A stretch of DNA of 64,000 bases from Adiantum capillus-veneris (taxonomy: Eukaryota; Streptophyta; Polypodiopsida; Polypodiales; Pteridaceae). Made by a program: the position numbers and the translations under genes. The notes under the pieces are model-generated. The model saw only the letters and a list, made by a program, of their open reading frames with translations. It did not search any database and was not told the DNA's origin. The DNA is taken from positions 152,591,592-152,655,591 of the forward strand of contig CM043943.1 of assembly GCA_014529385.2 (NCBI GenBank). Direction: 5' to 3'. Below are positions 46,379 through 59,990 of this stretch, in pieces (positions within the stretch are counted from its first letter, which is position 1; the number at the start of each line of letters is the position of its first letter).

Positions 46379-46580
46379 TACTTGGACAGTGGAAGAATAT
46401 AAGAGGATATGAGTTAACAACGTATTAGTTTAGTTTTGTAATAGCATAGTGGATGATTATTTCTAGATGGTTGCTTCTAATGAGGTGTCATCATATGGAT
46501 AGTATTGTTGCTTATGGGAATTCCAATTGTATGCATATCATTGGAGCCCTTCTTGAAATCTCCATTTCCACTAGTTGGAC
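46379..46580 (+). mobile_element. TIR transposon copy A, 'Y' segment part 2
   Basis: Starts with the second TACTT and continues the Y text (GGAAGAATATAAGAGGATAT, reverse complement at about 56,170). It then follows 60,016-60,115 directly (CAATTCCAATTGTATGCATA, CCACTAGTTGGACATT). Confidence 0.75.
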
Positions 46581-47031
46581 ATTAGGGAAAATTTGGACTC
46601 ACAAAGGGGCCTTATAAGGAGTTTGACTTCCTCTCTCATGTCCAAAACAGGCATGCGGTAAATTTTTTGCCAATCAACTCTAAACTTGGCAGAGATTTGA
46701 CAATTAGAATCTACTCTTCAAGCTCTTTCTATTGATATATAGCACGCTACGAGATTCCTCATATTTTGAAAGATTCTATTTTTGATTCTCTAGATTCTAG
46801 ACGGAGTTGTCACATCACAAGAGAAGAAAAAATAGAATCTTTCAAAATATGAGGAATCTCATGGCGTGCTATATATCAATAGAAAGAGCTTGAAGAGTAA
46901 ATTCTAACTGTCAAATCTCCGCCAAGTTTACAGTTGATTTGCAAAAAAATTTACCGCACGTCCGTTTTGGACATGAGAGAGGAAGTCAAACTCCTTATAA
47001 GGCCCCTTTGTGAGTCCAAATTTTCCCTAAT
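46581..47031. mobile_element. Fold-back element (two ~205-bp inverted arms)
   Basis: Left arm 46,581-46,784 and right arm 46,826-47,031 are inverted copies. They begin ATTAGGGAAAATTTGGACTC and end GAGTCCAAATTTTCCCTAAT, with only scattered mismatches, around a ~41-bp centre (TCTAGATTCTAG...). It lies inside the Y text of copy A (GACATT...CTTATAACCAA), so it is an insertion. A flanking TA on both sides fits a Tc1/mariner-type target, but the arms' symmetry hides the true edge. No coding capacity; it would form a strong hairpin. Confidence 0.8.
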
Positions 47032-47057
47032 GCATTTCTTATGCATCTTATAACCAA
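47032..47057 (+). mobile_element. TIR transposon copy A, 'Y' segment part 3
   Basis: 26 bp ending CTTATAACCAA. The same text continues without a break as CTTATAACCAAGAGTCTCC at 60,140-60,157. Here it is cut after ACCAA by the Helitron; GAGTCTC resumes at 55,868. Confidence 0.8.
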
Positions 47058-47068
47058 CTAGTACAACG

Positions 47069-47090
47069 GTGCCGCCTTCGGTGGCGGCAC
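47069..47090 (-). other. Helitron 3'-terminal hairpin
   Basis: 8-bp perfect GC-rich stem with 6-nt loop, 11 nt from the CTAG terminus. Such a hairpin acts as the end-of-transfer signal in rolling-circle Helitrons. Confidence 0.75.
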
Positions 47091-47421
47091 TGCCTCCGGC
47101 AGTGCTATGTGGATTTTTCCCCTCTCTCTCTCTCGCGCTATATCTTGCCTCAAAATGTCTTCTCTCTTTAAAATACCTACCCACCCACTCTCTCAGGGTG
47201 TGTGAGTGTGTGTGTGTGTGTGTGTATGTGTGTCAGTTCTTTTCCAGAACGTACAAAATTCCTTTGTTTGAATTTGCCAAGAGGAGATTTCAAAAAGTTG
47301 GGTTACTTTCTTTATTTTGGGATGGAATTTTTCCTTTTTCCACAGCATTTTTGAAATTGAAAACGACATGATATTAAGTTGAGACACATTTTTCCCGAGC
47401 ACAGCCAATGTGTGTTCTTCT

Positions 47422-47506
<85 letters not shown>

Positions 47507-47914
47507 TTGTGCACCTTGTCTCGTTTCCGTAGATTCGTTGGCCTACTTTGGTTCACCACGCCATAATTGGCGCCCCCACAACCTGCTACGATGCTGCGAC
47601 GGTTGATCCCAAGATCCCGGGCGTGAGGCTGTGAGATTGCCCGGGTCCGTACATCTCTCTCTCTCTCTCTCTCTCTCTTTGTCAATTCGAGAAAAATCAT
47701 TTTCCCAAACATACAGAAATCCTTTGCTTGAATTTGCCAAGAGGAGATTTCAAAAAGTTTACTTTTCTTTATTTTGGGACGGAATTTTTCCTTTTACCCT
47801 TGTCCTCAACCGGTATTTTTGAATTTAAAAATGAAAGGATATTAAGTTCAGACACATTTTTCCCGAACACGGCGCAGCAGTGTGTGTTCTTCTTCTTCTT
47901 CTTCTTCTTCTTCT

Positions 47915-47951
<37 letters not shown>

Positions 47952-48002
47952 ACTACGACTAACCATCTGCCTGGTTCTCGACGTTCGCGCACAACTGGGA
48001 CA

Positions 48003-48082
<80 letters not shown>

Positions 48083-48224
48083 CGTGCACCTTGGCTTGTT
48101 GCCACTGATTTGGTGGCCTACCCTGGTTCACCACGCCGTAGCTGGCAGCCCCACAACCTACTACGACGCTGCAACGATTGACCCCAGGAGCCCGAGCCTG
48201 AGGAGGTGCCATTGTCTCGACCCG

Positions 48225-48294
<70 letters not shown>

Positions 48295-48300
<6 letters not shown>

Positions 48301-51300
48301 AGCTTTTGGAATTGTAACGGGTATCCATGGAATGCGGGAATTGGCATTGATGAGCTTACCAATGACTCCGATGTGATACTTCTTGTCGAAACATGGGAGC
48401 ATGATGCGCAACGAATTCTTGGATTTGACAAATACGATGAGCATTCTTTGATGTGGGCCAAAAATGCAAAGCAACGAAGAGGGCAAGGAGCCGTAGCATG
48501 TATGACCAAAAAGGGTTTGAAAGATGTTTCCATTCTCAAAGAAGATAAGTATAAACGCTACTTATGGCTGAAAATCAGCCCACCAAATGGTCAAGTCATG
48601 TTTGTGGCCGGCTGCTACATTCCTCACTATGACTCCAATTTTTATGCTCGCTTGAATATGGATAGAGATCAGCCCTTTGTTGAACTAGAGGAAGACATTG
48701 CTCATTACAAGGATCAAGGTGAAGTCATTGTTTTTGGAGACATGAATGCTCGCACAAATATGTTACAACACGACACACAACAAGTCGACATGCCGCATGT
48801 ATCAAGAAGAGTGGATGACTTATACATGTATAATCGAAGTTCTAATGATGCAAAAGAAGTGGATCACTATGGAAAGTCACTTTTACATATGTGCAATAGT
48901 ACCGGAATGCTCATTGCAAATGGTGTATCTCTATGGCAAGGCACCAATGACTTTACATGTAGAAAGCACAATGGTGCTGGTGTGATTGACTATATGTTGT
49001 TCTCAGAAGCCACTCTAGAATGCATACAAAGCTTTACACTTGGTGAATGGACTCCGAAATCGGATCATAGGATGTTATGTATTGACCTCAAGTGTGGTAA
49101 ACGGCCCGAGCATGTAGCCTCCAATCATGATGTGAATCATTTGTACCTACGTCTAGACTTCAAACGAGCACTTATATATGCTGATATGGTGGACCAAATG
49201 TTAAGCATGATAGAGCATCAAGGGAGCCCAACATTAGAATGCAAGTGGAAAGTTTTCAAAGAAGTAATTTTCTCTTGTGCGAAGGAATACTTTTCGGCGA
49301 AACACATGTCTTGCAAAAGGTCTAAGAAGGGTAGCACCAAGAAGAAATGGTTTGACATGGAATGTAGTCAAGCCCGAAAACACTTGCTAAAATTGGATGC
49401 AACCAAAGACAAGGAAGTTTACTTGGAATGTTCACACACATACAAAGCACTTGTTCAAAAGAAGAGGAGAAGGTGGGAAGTCGAAAAACAACTTCTTTTA
49501 GCACAAGAGAAAGCACATGCATGTGGCAAGTTTTGGCAAAATCTAAAAGGCAAGCGCGTTGAGAGCTTTGGTGACTTGACTCTTGAGGATATGTATATGC
49601 ATTGTAAGAACCTCTATGAGCAACCCAATGTTGATAAGATGGAGGGTTGTAGATCCCTTCCATTTATGTCTCCCTTCTTTACCATTGAAGATGTATGCCG
49701 CGCGCTTGAGAAACTTGCTACTCGCAAGGCAGGTGACCTTCAAGGTGTCAAGGCTGAAATGATTAAATGGACAAGCAAGAAAACACGATATTGGATATGC
49801 GATATGTTTAACCTTGCACTTCAGTATGGCATGCCTCATGATTGGAGTGCAAATTGGATCAAACCTTTGCACAAAGGAGGAGATGTAAACAATGTGAACA
49901 ACTATCGCACTATAATGGTTGGTTCTTTGATGGCAAAGTTATTTGGATGTATCATGGAGATGAAGATAAGTGAATGGGCTGAAAAGAATGGCAAACGTGC
50001 GCTTGGCCAAGCAGGTTTTCGAAAGCATCATAGCACTATTGATCACCTTGTCACTCTTCGAGTTCTTATGGAAGCGTCTCGATTGAAAGGAAAAAAGTTG
50101 TATTGTTGCTTTGTGGATTTCAAGAAAGCTTTTGACATGGTACCGCGAGGAAATCTTTGGAGACGTATGCAAAGCCTTCAAGTGCCGAGAGAATTTATGC
50201 ATGCAGTCTTTCGCATCTACCAAAAAGTGATATGTTGATTACGTATGGGAGATGGAATTTCAGAAGTTTTTGCAAGCACTATTCGTGTCAAACAAGGATG
50301 CCCACTTTCCCCAACCCTCTTTGGGCTACTCATTGATGAATTGGAATACATGGTTCTTGATTTTATGCAGCAAGAAGGCATAGAAGAGGTTAAGATTGGA
50401 AATGCGGTGATCATGCTTTTGCTTTATGCCGATGATGTAGTGCTCTTGGCACATACCTTAGAAGATGCACAAAAGCTTATGAGTGTCTTGGAACGCTTTT
50501 GCCTACATAGCGGGCTGATCGTGAATGGATCTAAAACCAAGGTTATGCTTGTAAAGACCCTCAATGACGAAAATCCATGCATTGTATACAACAATGAGAA
50601 ACCTGAAGTGGTAGATCACTTCAAGTACCTTGGCCTTGAGGTTCCATCCAATCATAAATGGAAGGATTGTGCAATGCGTCGCTTGGAAGCCGGAAAGAGG
50701 GCTTATTATGCATTTGAGAACATGTGCAATGCAGGAGAGATCAAGTGTTGGGCTCTCAAAAAGTACCTCTTTGACACATTGGTGACACCGGTGCTTCTTT
50801 ATGGAGTGGAGGTGTGGGGTGGAAGCATCGGGAAGTCTACTTGGAAAGAGTTTGAGAATGTCCAAAAGCGTTTTCTCACCAACTTTCTCCAAGTCAAGAC
50901 ACAAACACCCTACATGCTCTTACTTCTTGAGTCCGGATCGCTTCCCATTGAGGTATTGGGCATGGAAAGGGTTGTGGAGTACATGCGTAAGACACAACGT
51001 AGCCCTTTGCATCGACTTCCTAGAATCGCATATGAAGCAAGTCAAAAGGTTCAAAAGACATGCAAGAGCAAAATACTAAGTTTGGGGTGGATGCTTGATA
51101 TCAAGAAATGGTTTGGAAGATGGGATGCATGTCACTTGGTCAAGGATGCGTCGATCGACTCCCAAGTTAATGAGGCCTTCTTACAACGCCAATGTATCAT
51201 GGCTTGGGAGAAATCCGGAGGTTCTCGCTTCAGCCATTACACCACACACGTTGCCCCAAACTACAAATCTCTCTTCTTCTCGGAACGAGGTAACCGAACC

Positions 51301-51567
51301 CATTCCTACATCCTTGAGCCCATCCCGTTGAGTGCGATCCGCACCATTGCCTCCATTCGTCTTAGCTCCCATTCTCTACGCTGCGAGACAGGACATTGGG
51401 GCACTGGCGAGGAGTGTCATCGACTTTGCACCTTATGCCCTCGTCAAGTGCGAGAGAGTGAGTACCACACACTACTTGAGTGCTCAACTTTTGATCACAT
51501 TAGGTCCTCTTTTCCCCATATATACAGCCATGAGCTCTCCCTACATACCTTCCTCTCCCAACCATGA
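48295..51567 (+). pseudogene. LINE ORF2: endonuclease and reverse transcriptase
   Basis: One frame of about 1,090 codons with a single in-frame TGA at 50,236. The APE-type endonuclease begins FWNCNGYPWN and has the catalytic VFGDMNARTN and the ending TPKSDHRMLCIDL with the SDH motif. RT has the fingers TRKAGDLQGVKAEMIKW, NYRTIMVGSLMAKLFG, GQAGFRKHHSTIDH, CFVDFKKAFDMV and GCPLSPTLF, and the catalytic LLYADDVVLLAHT. A C-terminal CCHC-like CTLCPRQVRESEYHTLLEC follows. No RNase H. The layout suggests an RTE- or L1-related clade. The stop falls in VIC*LRMGDG and could be a CGA-to-TGA change. Nearly intact, so a young copy. Confidence 0.9.
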
Positions 51568-51720
51568 TGTGGACTCTCTATTGCGACGCTCATTTCAGCC
51601 ATTTTTGAGCATCGAGAGTCACTTATGAACTCCACTCACACCACGTGACATGTTCATTTGGTCCCATAGGTCATATTTGACCTCCCAGGACGATAATAGA
51701 ACTATCTATCTATCTATCTA

Positions 51721-51725
<5 letters not shown>
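48295..51725 (+). mobile_element. 5'-truncated LINE inside a CT microsatellite
   Basis: Starts inside the endonuclease domain immediately after (CT)n (48,228-48,294). It runs through RT to a stop at 51,565, followed by ~135 bp of 3' UTR and a tail of (ATCT)n that merges into (CT)n at 51,722. Truncation at the 5' side and a simple-repeat tail are typical of non-LTR retrotransposition. Confidence 0.9.

Positions 51726-51770
<45 letters not shown>
51701..51770 (+). repeat. (ATCT)n then (CT)n at the LINE 3' end
   Basis: About six ATCT units follow GAACT and pass straight into a CT run. The tetranucleotide is the likely LINE tail; the CT run belongs to the target array. Confidence 0.85.
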
Positions 51771-51774
<4 letters not shown>

Positions 51775-51917
51775 GTGTACCTTGGCTTGTTGCCACTGAT
51801 TTGTTGGCCTACCCTGGTTCATCACGCCATAGCTGGCGCCCCCACAACCTGCTACGACGCTGCAACGATTGACCCCAGGAGCCCGAGCCTGAGGCCGTGC
51901 CATTGTCCTGACCCGTA

Positions 51918-51996
<79 letters not shown>

Positions 51997-52512
51997 GTGA
52001 ATTCGGGAATTTTTTTTTCCAAACGTACAAAATTGCTTTGCTCGAATTTGCCAAGAGGAGACTTCACAAAGTTTAGTTTTCTTTATTTTGGGACGGAATT
52101 TTTTCTTTTCCCCTTGTCCTCGATCGGCATTTTTGAAATTGAAAATGGCAGGATATTAAGCTGAGACACATTTTTCCCGAACACGATGCGACAATGTTTG
52201 TTCTTCTTCTTCTTCTTCTTTTGTGTGTGTGTGTGTGTCAGTTCGGGAAAAATCATTTTCCGAAATGTACAAAATTCCTTTGCTTGAATTTTCAAAGAGG
52301 AGATTTCAAAAAGTTGGGTTACTTTCTTATTTTGAGACGGAATTTTTCCTTTTCCCAATGGCATATTTGAAATTGAAAACGACATGAGATTAAGCTGAGA
52401 CACATTTTTTTCGAGCACAGCCAATGTGTGTTCTTCTCTGTCTCTCTCTCTCTCTCGCCCACTATGCTTAACCATCTCCCTGGTTCTCGGCGTTCGCGCA
52501 CAACTGGGACAG

Positions 52513-52591
<79 letters not shown>

Positions 52592-52737
52592 CTTGCACCT
52601 TGGCTTGTTGCCACTGATTCGTTGGCCTACCCTAGTTCACCATGCCATAGATGGCACCCCTACAACCTGATACGACGCTGCAACGATTGACCCCAGGAGC
52701 CCGAGCCTGAGGCCGTGCCATTGTCCCCACCCGTACA

Positions 52738-52883
<146 letters not shown>

Positions 52884-52962
52884 CGGTGAATTCGGGAATT
52901 TTTTTCTCCAAACGTACAAATTGGGATGGGATTTTTTCTTTTCCCCATTGTCCCCACCCGTA

Positions 52963-53058
<96 letters not shown>

Positions 53059-53277
53059 GCGAAATGCCCCCTACACCATCGATCGTTCATGCCTCCATTC
53101 CTATGAAACCCACAGCTTGAAAGCTAATGAGCGCAAAGTATTGGTGATCCTTCTGGCAACTGAAACGGGCACGGTATTAGGCTGAGACTCATTTTTCACG
53201 AAACCCAAGGAGTCAAGGACTCCAGCAGTGTTAGAAAAAAACCCGAGCCTGAGGCCGTGCCATTGTCTCGACGCGTA

Positions 53278-53340
<63 letters not shown>

Positions 53341-53433
53341 ATGGGTGAGTTCGGGAATTTTTTTCTCCAAACGTACAAAATTGGGACGGGATTTTTTCTT
53401 TTCCCCTTGTCCTCATCGACTGCAGGCCCTGAG

Positions 53434-53479
<46 letters not shown>

Positions 53480-54142
53480 AAATTCCCCCTACACCATCGA
53501 TCGATCGTTCATGCCTCCATTCCTATGAAACCCACATATTGAAAGCTAATGAACCCAAAGTATCGGTGATCCTTCTGACAACTGAAATGGGCACGGTATT
53601 AGGCTGAGACACATTTTTCACAAAACCCAAGGAGTCAAGGACTCGTCACTCCAGGAAATTGAAAATGACACCGTATTAAGCTGCTGTCCCTACTGCATGT
53701 GTGCAGTGCGCATCCGTGATGCGACAGAGAGTGCAGGCGCTCTCTCTCTCTCCCCTACTGCACGTGCATGCAGGCCAGTGCTCGAAAAAACGTTTTTCTA
53801 AAAACTTGGCAAACCTACATATTTGAAACAACAGAGGTAGATTGACAAAATTTGAAGGTTTTTACACCAAATTACACTAATTTTTTCATTATTTTTATTT
53901 TGTAGGTTTTGTCACCTTCAAATATAAAATTTAGAGGTAAATTTTAAAATTTGTAGGTGGGATTACACTGAACCTAGGTTTTTTTCGAGCACTGGCGCAG
54001 GCGCTCTCCCTCTCTCTCTCTCTCTCAGACTCTCTCTCTTTCTCTCTCTATCACGCAGCCGGCGGCCAGTGCAGGCGCTCTCTCTCTCTCTCTCAGACTC
54101 TCTCTCTTTCTCTCTCTATCATGCAGTCTGCGGTCAGGGGCA

Positions 54143-54182
<40 letters not shown>

Positions 54183-54211
54183 CACTCTCTGACTCACGCG
54201 CGAGGGGCAGC

Positions 54212-54330
<119 letters not shown>

Positions 54331-54354
54331 GCAGGGCACACGCCACGGAGCGCC

Positions 54355-54448
<94 letters not shown>

Positions 54449-54469
54449 GGGCACACGCCACGGCGCGCC

Positions 54470-54535
<66 letters not shown>

Positions 54536-54698
54536 ATGCAGTGTCTATCCGCTGCTACCGGCGCGCCAGGGAACACCTGCCGGATCATCCTGCTTCCAGC
54601 ACATGTCAGGGAGGGGAGCCGGAATGTCTCTCTCACTCTCTCTCTCTCTCAGACTCTCTCTCTTTCTCTCTCTATCACGCAGCCGGCGACCTGGGGCA

Positions 54699-54777
<79 letters not shown>

Positions 54778-54807
54778 ACTCACGCAGGGCACACGCCACG
54801 GGGCAAC

Positions 54808-54850
<43 letters not shown>

Positions 54851-54880
54851 ACTCACGCAGGGCACACGCCACGGGGCAAC

Positions 54881-54946
<66 letters not shown>

Positions 54947-55028
54947 CAGTGTCTGTCCGCTGCCGGCGCGCCAGGGAACATCTGCCGGATCATCCTGCTT
55001 CCGCCACGTGTCAGGGAGGGGAGCCGAA

Positions 55029-55115
<87 letters not shown>

Positions 55116-55721
55116 TGTCTCAACCGGCATTTTGGAAATTGAAAACGGCGTGATATTAAGCTGAGACACATTTTTCCAAGAGGAAATTTTAGAAAATTAG
55201 GCTAGTTTCTCTATTTTGGGGCGGAATTTCTCCTTTTCTCCTTGCCCTCAATCGGCATTTTGGAAATTGAAAACGGCGTGATATTAAGCCGAGACACATT
55301 TTTTTTGAGCGCTGCGGGCCTGTGTTGCCTGTGTCAACGGGTGTAGAGCTCCCCGTTGGAAATTGAAAATGGCGTGATATTAAAAGCTGAGACACATTTT
55401 GGAAATTGAAAACGGCGTGATATTAAGCTGAGACAAATTTTTCCTGAGCGCTACCCCAGTGCCCTGTGACAGCGTGATATTATGCTGAGACAAATTTTTC
55501 CCGAGCGCTGCCCCAGTGCCCTGTGTTGCCTGTGCCAACGGGTGTAGGGCTCACCCGTACACACACACCCGGGGCAATCGCGCGTGCCATGGCAGATCAC
55601 TCACGACCTTGAAGACTCAACCGTCAAACAGACTGACCATCGCGCGTGCCAGTGCACTGCCAGTTCAACCTTGAAGACTCAGCCATCACACAGTCGTAGT
55701 GCGCACTGGCTCCGTCTTCTG

Positions 55722-55754
<33 letters not shown>

Positions 55755-55828
55755 ACACACTTGCTGCAGGGCACAATCTCGCCGGATGAACATCGGATGA
55801 AGCAAATGTCGACACGTGTCCGGGGGGA

Positions 55829-55855
55829 GGGGCTGGAATCCCTTCCCCCATTATC
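55829..55855. other. Hairpin near the Helitron 5' end
   Basis: GGGGGAGGG and CCCTTCCCCC can pair around CTGGAAT, 12-38 bp inside the Helitron 5' terminus. Subterminal structure of this sort is not a standard part of the plant Helitron 5' end. Confidence 0.6.
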
Positions 55856-55867
55856 TATTAGTATAGA

Positions 55868-55899
55868 GAGTCTCTTTTTTGTCTCGTTGTTATCTCAAT
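55868..55899 (+). mobile_element. TIR transposon copy A, right terminus
   Basis: GAGTCTC...GTCTCGTTGTTATCTCAAT is the terminal inverted repeat of the family, closing copy A. It faces the left TIR of copy B across 21 bp. Confidence 0.75.
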
Positions 55900-57382
55900 G
55901 ATCCCTTACTCTACTAGGATATTGAGATAACAATGAGACAAAGAAAAGAGACTCTTGGTTATAAGCTCATCGATAAATTATGCATAGTAAAATGTTCAAC
56001 TAGTGAAATGAAGATTTTAAGGAGAAAGATTTTAGTGATATGCATAAAGCCAAAATTTCCATAATCGACAACACTATCTAGGTGATGGCATCTCATAAGC
56101 AACAACCATCTAGAAATCATCATCCACCATGCTATTATAAAACTGGACCGATACTTTGTTAACTCATATCCTCTTATCTTCTTCCACCATCCAAGCAACA
56201 CTGTAGAACGTTGAGAAAAACTAAAACCAAACAATTACTATTGTGTAGCCCACACATAACAAATAAAAAAAACCAAAAAAGCTAATTAGTACACAAATCA
56301 AACATTGTATAGCCATACTTACCACACAACGACCATAAAAATAGTTTTCTCCACTCGCCATCTATGTAGTTGCACCACCCTTGCTTCTCTAATATCCATA
56401 GCACCACATACTATTGTAGTAATATCATACTCCTCCAAACTCATCAAGATACATGTTGTTGACATGATAAAACAATGAGCATTGAAGATGTTCACACCAT
56501 GTCCAAGCAATTGCAGTGTGAAGCCAATCACCTTTCTCCACAACCCCTCTCATATTGGCTGCTTAACCAGTCCCTCTTGCACTGATAGCCCCTCTTGAAC
56601 TGTTTCACATATGCAACAAATAGGTACCATATCATTACACTACACTTGTAAAGCAGTTGAAATCTCCCAATTCATGTATAAGGATTAAAATGTCCCTCTA
56701 GACAACCACAACTATCTCAAGTAAGGTTTTACTGATCTACAAGCTTGCATCGTCTAAACTAAAGTTGGTTACGTTGGAGGAATTTTTTCTTTTCTTCATA
56801 GCCATAGCTCAGTTGTAGACCCACTTGCTTTGTATCCTTGCTTCAAGATAAGAATATACAGTAAAGATGGACTGAATTCTTATTTGGCCTAGACAATGAC
56901 AAATAGAACCTCACTAAGTTTTTCCTCACCTTTTCCCTGGAGATGTCACCATGCCCAATTTTTGACACACAATCTTGCTTTGCATAAGCCATAATGGTGT
57001 CCATTTCACTAGTGGCCTCTTTCAATGTACCGATACCTATCCTTCTCTGCTTCGCTAAATATTTGCAAAATTTGGAACCAGTAAAGCCCAACTTAGACTT
57101 CCAAAAGTTCATGATATACGAACCACCATCCTCTCAAGTAAGACAGATCTAGCAAGCATAAAGCTGCCTCAAGAAGGCATGATTGATCAATTTTACCAAG
57201 GAAGCCATGAGACTGATTACTAAAATCCTTCGAGTAGAACACAATGGTGCATACAAGTCTTGCTCCTCTCTCATATCATTTAATTGCTTCTCAACATGAG
57301 AAAGATTTGCGAAAACACTTTCAAGAATGTTATCAAAACTTATACTCTTAAGAATGAATATAACCTTGATCTTGGTGAGGGG

Positions 57383-57858
57383 ATTCTATAGAGTGTCTTT
57401 GCTGACATGTTTATGATTGACCACGATGCAGTAGATTGGGGAGTTGACAACCTTGACCTTTCTCAGGGGATGGATTGGCTTTGGTTGTATGCAACAGGAC
57501 TAGCTTCATGTGATTGAATAGGATGTAGTGATACCACAAGGCTGAGTGTTTGGATTTTGTGAGTGGCTAAACAAGATGAGGTGATTCAACAAGACTGATG
57601 GCTTGGATCTTGTAAAGGATATTCTATAGAGTGTCTTTGCTGACATGTCTATGATTGACCACGATGCAGTAGATTGGGGAGTTGACAACCTTGACCTTTC
57701 TCAGGGGATGGATTGGCTTTGGTTGTATGCAACAGGACTAGCTTCATGTGATTGAATAGGATGCAGTGATACCACAAGGCTGAGTGTTTGGATTTTGTGA
57801 GTGGCTAAACAAGATGAGGTGATTCAACAAGACTGATGGCTTGGATCTTGTAAAGGAT
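57383..57858 (+). repeat. 238-bp tandem duplication
   Basis: Copies 57,383-57,620 and 57,621-57,858 both start ATTCTATAGAGTGTCTTTGC; only two differences were seen (TTTATG/TCTATG, GATGTAG/GATGCAG). A recent duplication; copy A has a single unit. Confidence 0.95.
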
Positions 57859-58849
57859 ATTCTAAGGATTGAGACCCAAGGATTTGGGGATCACCTAGGA
57901 TTTCAATGGAGATGTCAACAACATCATTGTTTGCATTGTGGCCTTTGTAGTGGTGGTGTTGCAAGGAGTGGCTACAACAACATCTGTCATTACTACAACA
58001 TGAAAACACAATGATGGAGAAGAAGGGATGCGTAGGGGAAGATGATGATGTACAGGAAATACAAGAGGATACACTTGTTGTTGTTTCATTAGCATAATGA
58101 AATTATACATGACCAAGTGTTTTGTTGTTGAGTTTTGACCTATCTAGTCTTGCATACTGGCTCCACTGTTACTTTATTATAGAAAATCTTGGGAGATTGT
58201 CCATCAAGAAGCCATCAATTGCAAAGGTCGTGAAGGAGCCACTAGGGATAGGGATCAAGCACATCATTGTACGGTCAAAAAGCATCAAATGACCTTCACC
58301 ACTTTGCCCAGCAAGCTTGGGTCCTCATAGATCAAGACCTCAAGTTTAAAAAAAACATTGCACCTTGCCTTCCGGGTTTTCCCTTTGCACCCTCATGCCT
58401 TGATCTTGTTGCATGATCTACCAGCTTCCTCCGTGCTCCTAAGTCGCTAACCTTTCCTCATTGGCTGGGTTTTCTACCCTCGCTCATCTCCATATAATTT
58501 TTATGTTACCATCAAATACTCATTAATTTGTGTGAAGCACTAGTGCAACGTACACGCCAAGATAAAGCACTAACCTTACTTGTAGTGGTTTTACATGAAT
58601 AAGTACACACTTCAAAAAGCTTGCCTTTGATGAACTACGAACAAAAGTAGAATACTTGTTACACTTTTGATACCATGAAAATTCTAAATTACCAAAAAAA
58701 TATAGTGTGCATGGTCTACCTGAGTGTCATACATAACTATGGTGAGAGTAGGCACTATGTCTCTCCAAAATTTATAAGATTCCACTTTGCCTTGCTAGGT
58801 AGCCCATTTCCTACTACATAGTCATGGTATTTAAGAACAAAAACAAACT

Positions 58850-59990
58850 TAAGCTTATCTTTTAGAATTTGATATTCAAGTCCATGCCTAGCATAGATGT
58901 CAACCAAGGTATTTCAAAGCACGACTTCTTTTCTCAACAGTGCCTTGACAAAAAAATATCATCATGAGCTCTTTTGCCCATATCAACCTCTAGCATAGTT
59001 CCACATGTCTTCAAGATGAAAGCATAGATGATTGCATTTGGAGAGATGCCCTTGCTTCATATTTACTGAAATTAGCCTAGGGCTTCTAGGCCTTGCCATA
59101 TTTGGCATACATCTCAACCAAATGGAATGCCAAGCATAAAGTTTTCTTTCAACAACCCCGGACTAACAATATCATTGTGAGTTCTTTGCTCATCTCAACA
59201 TCTTCCAAATTGGCACATGCCTTCAAGATGCAAGCATATGTGATTTCATCTTGAGAGATGTGCTCACTTTGCATCAACTTAAAACAACCCAAACCTTCGT
59301 GGTCCCATCCCTATTCGGCACATCCCACAATTGATGTATTCTAAGACTTGAATTTTTGGATAGCCAACTCCTTAAGAACTTTTTGTGCTTTTTGAAGTAC
59401 ACCACATCTAGCATACATGTCAATCAAGATAGTCTTGAGCACGCTATTTTGTTTCAACAGTCTGTGACTAACAATATTATCGTGAATTATGTTTCCCATA
59501 TTGGCATTCTGCATAGGGCCACATGTCTTCAAGATGCAAGCATAGGTGATTGCATATGGAAAAATGCCCTTGCTTTGCACCCACCAAAAACAGACTAGAG
59601 CTTTCTGCCCTACCCTATTGAGGATATCTTGCAATACAATCAGAGAGTTCCAAGATAAGACATTGTGGATAGAAATCTCCTCAAGCACTTTTTGAGCTTT
59701 CTCAAGCACATAAAATCTAGAATACATGTCAATCAAGGTACTGCCAAGCACGTGACTCCTATCTAACCATATCATACTTGCCCATATTGTAGTCATGCAT
59801 AATGCCACATGCCTTGAAGATGCACGCATAGGTGATTTTATATGGAGAAATGCCCTTGTTTTTAATTTGCTAGAAATAGCCTAGAGCTTCCTAGCACTAC
59901 CCTTAATAGGAATATCCCACAATCACTACATTACAAGAGGAGACATTCTGGACAGGAAGCTCTTTCTAAGATTTTTGAAGTATTGGCATA
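58850..59990 (-). pseudogene. Pentatricopeptide repeat (PPR) protein fragment, PLS type
   Basis: Minus strand. The clearest open part (59,829-59,341) reads LGSTLIDMYSRFYVLEKAQK, VLSWNSLIV, a 'GIFP..ITYACILKTCGPMQ' segment, then LIDMYARCGVLQKAQKVLKE. These are the alternating ~35-residue repeats of plant organelle RNA-binding PPR proteins. The same phrases recur in broken frames down to about 58,850 (MYA.., K.CG/TC), giving at least three repeat triplets. No start, targeting peptide, E or DYW domain is visible. Stops and frame changes show it is not functional. It lies wholly inside the TIR transposon. Confidence 0.8.
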
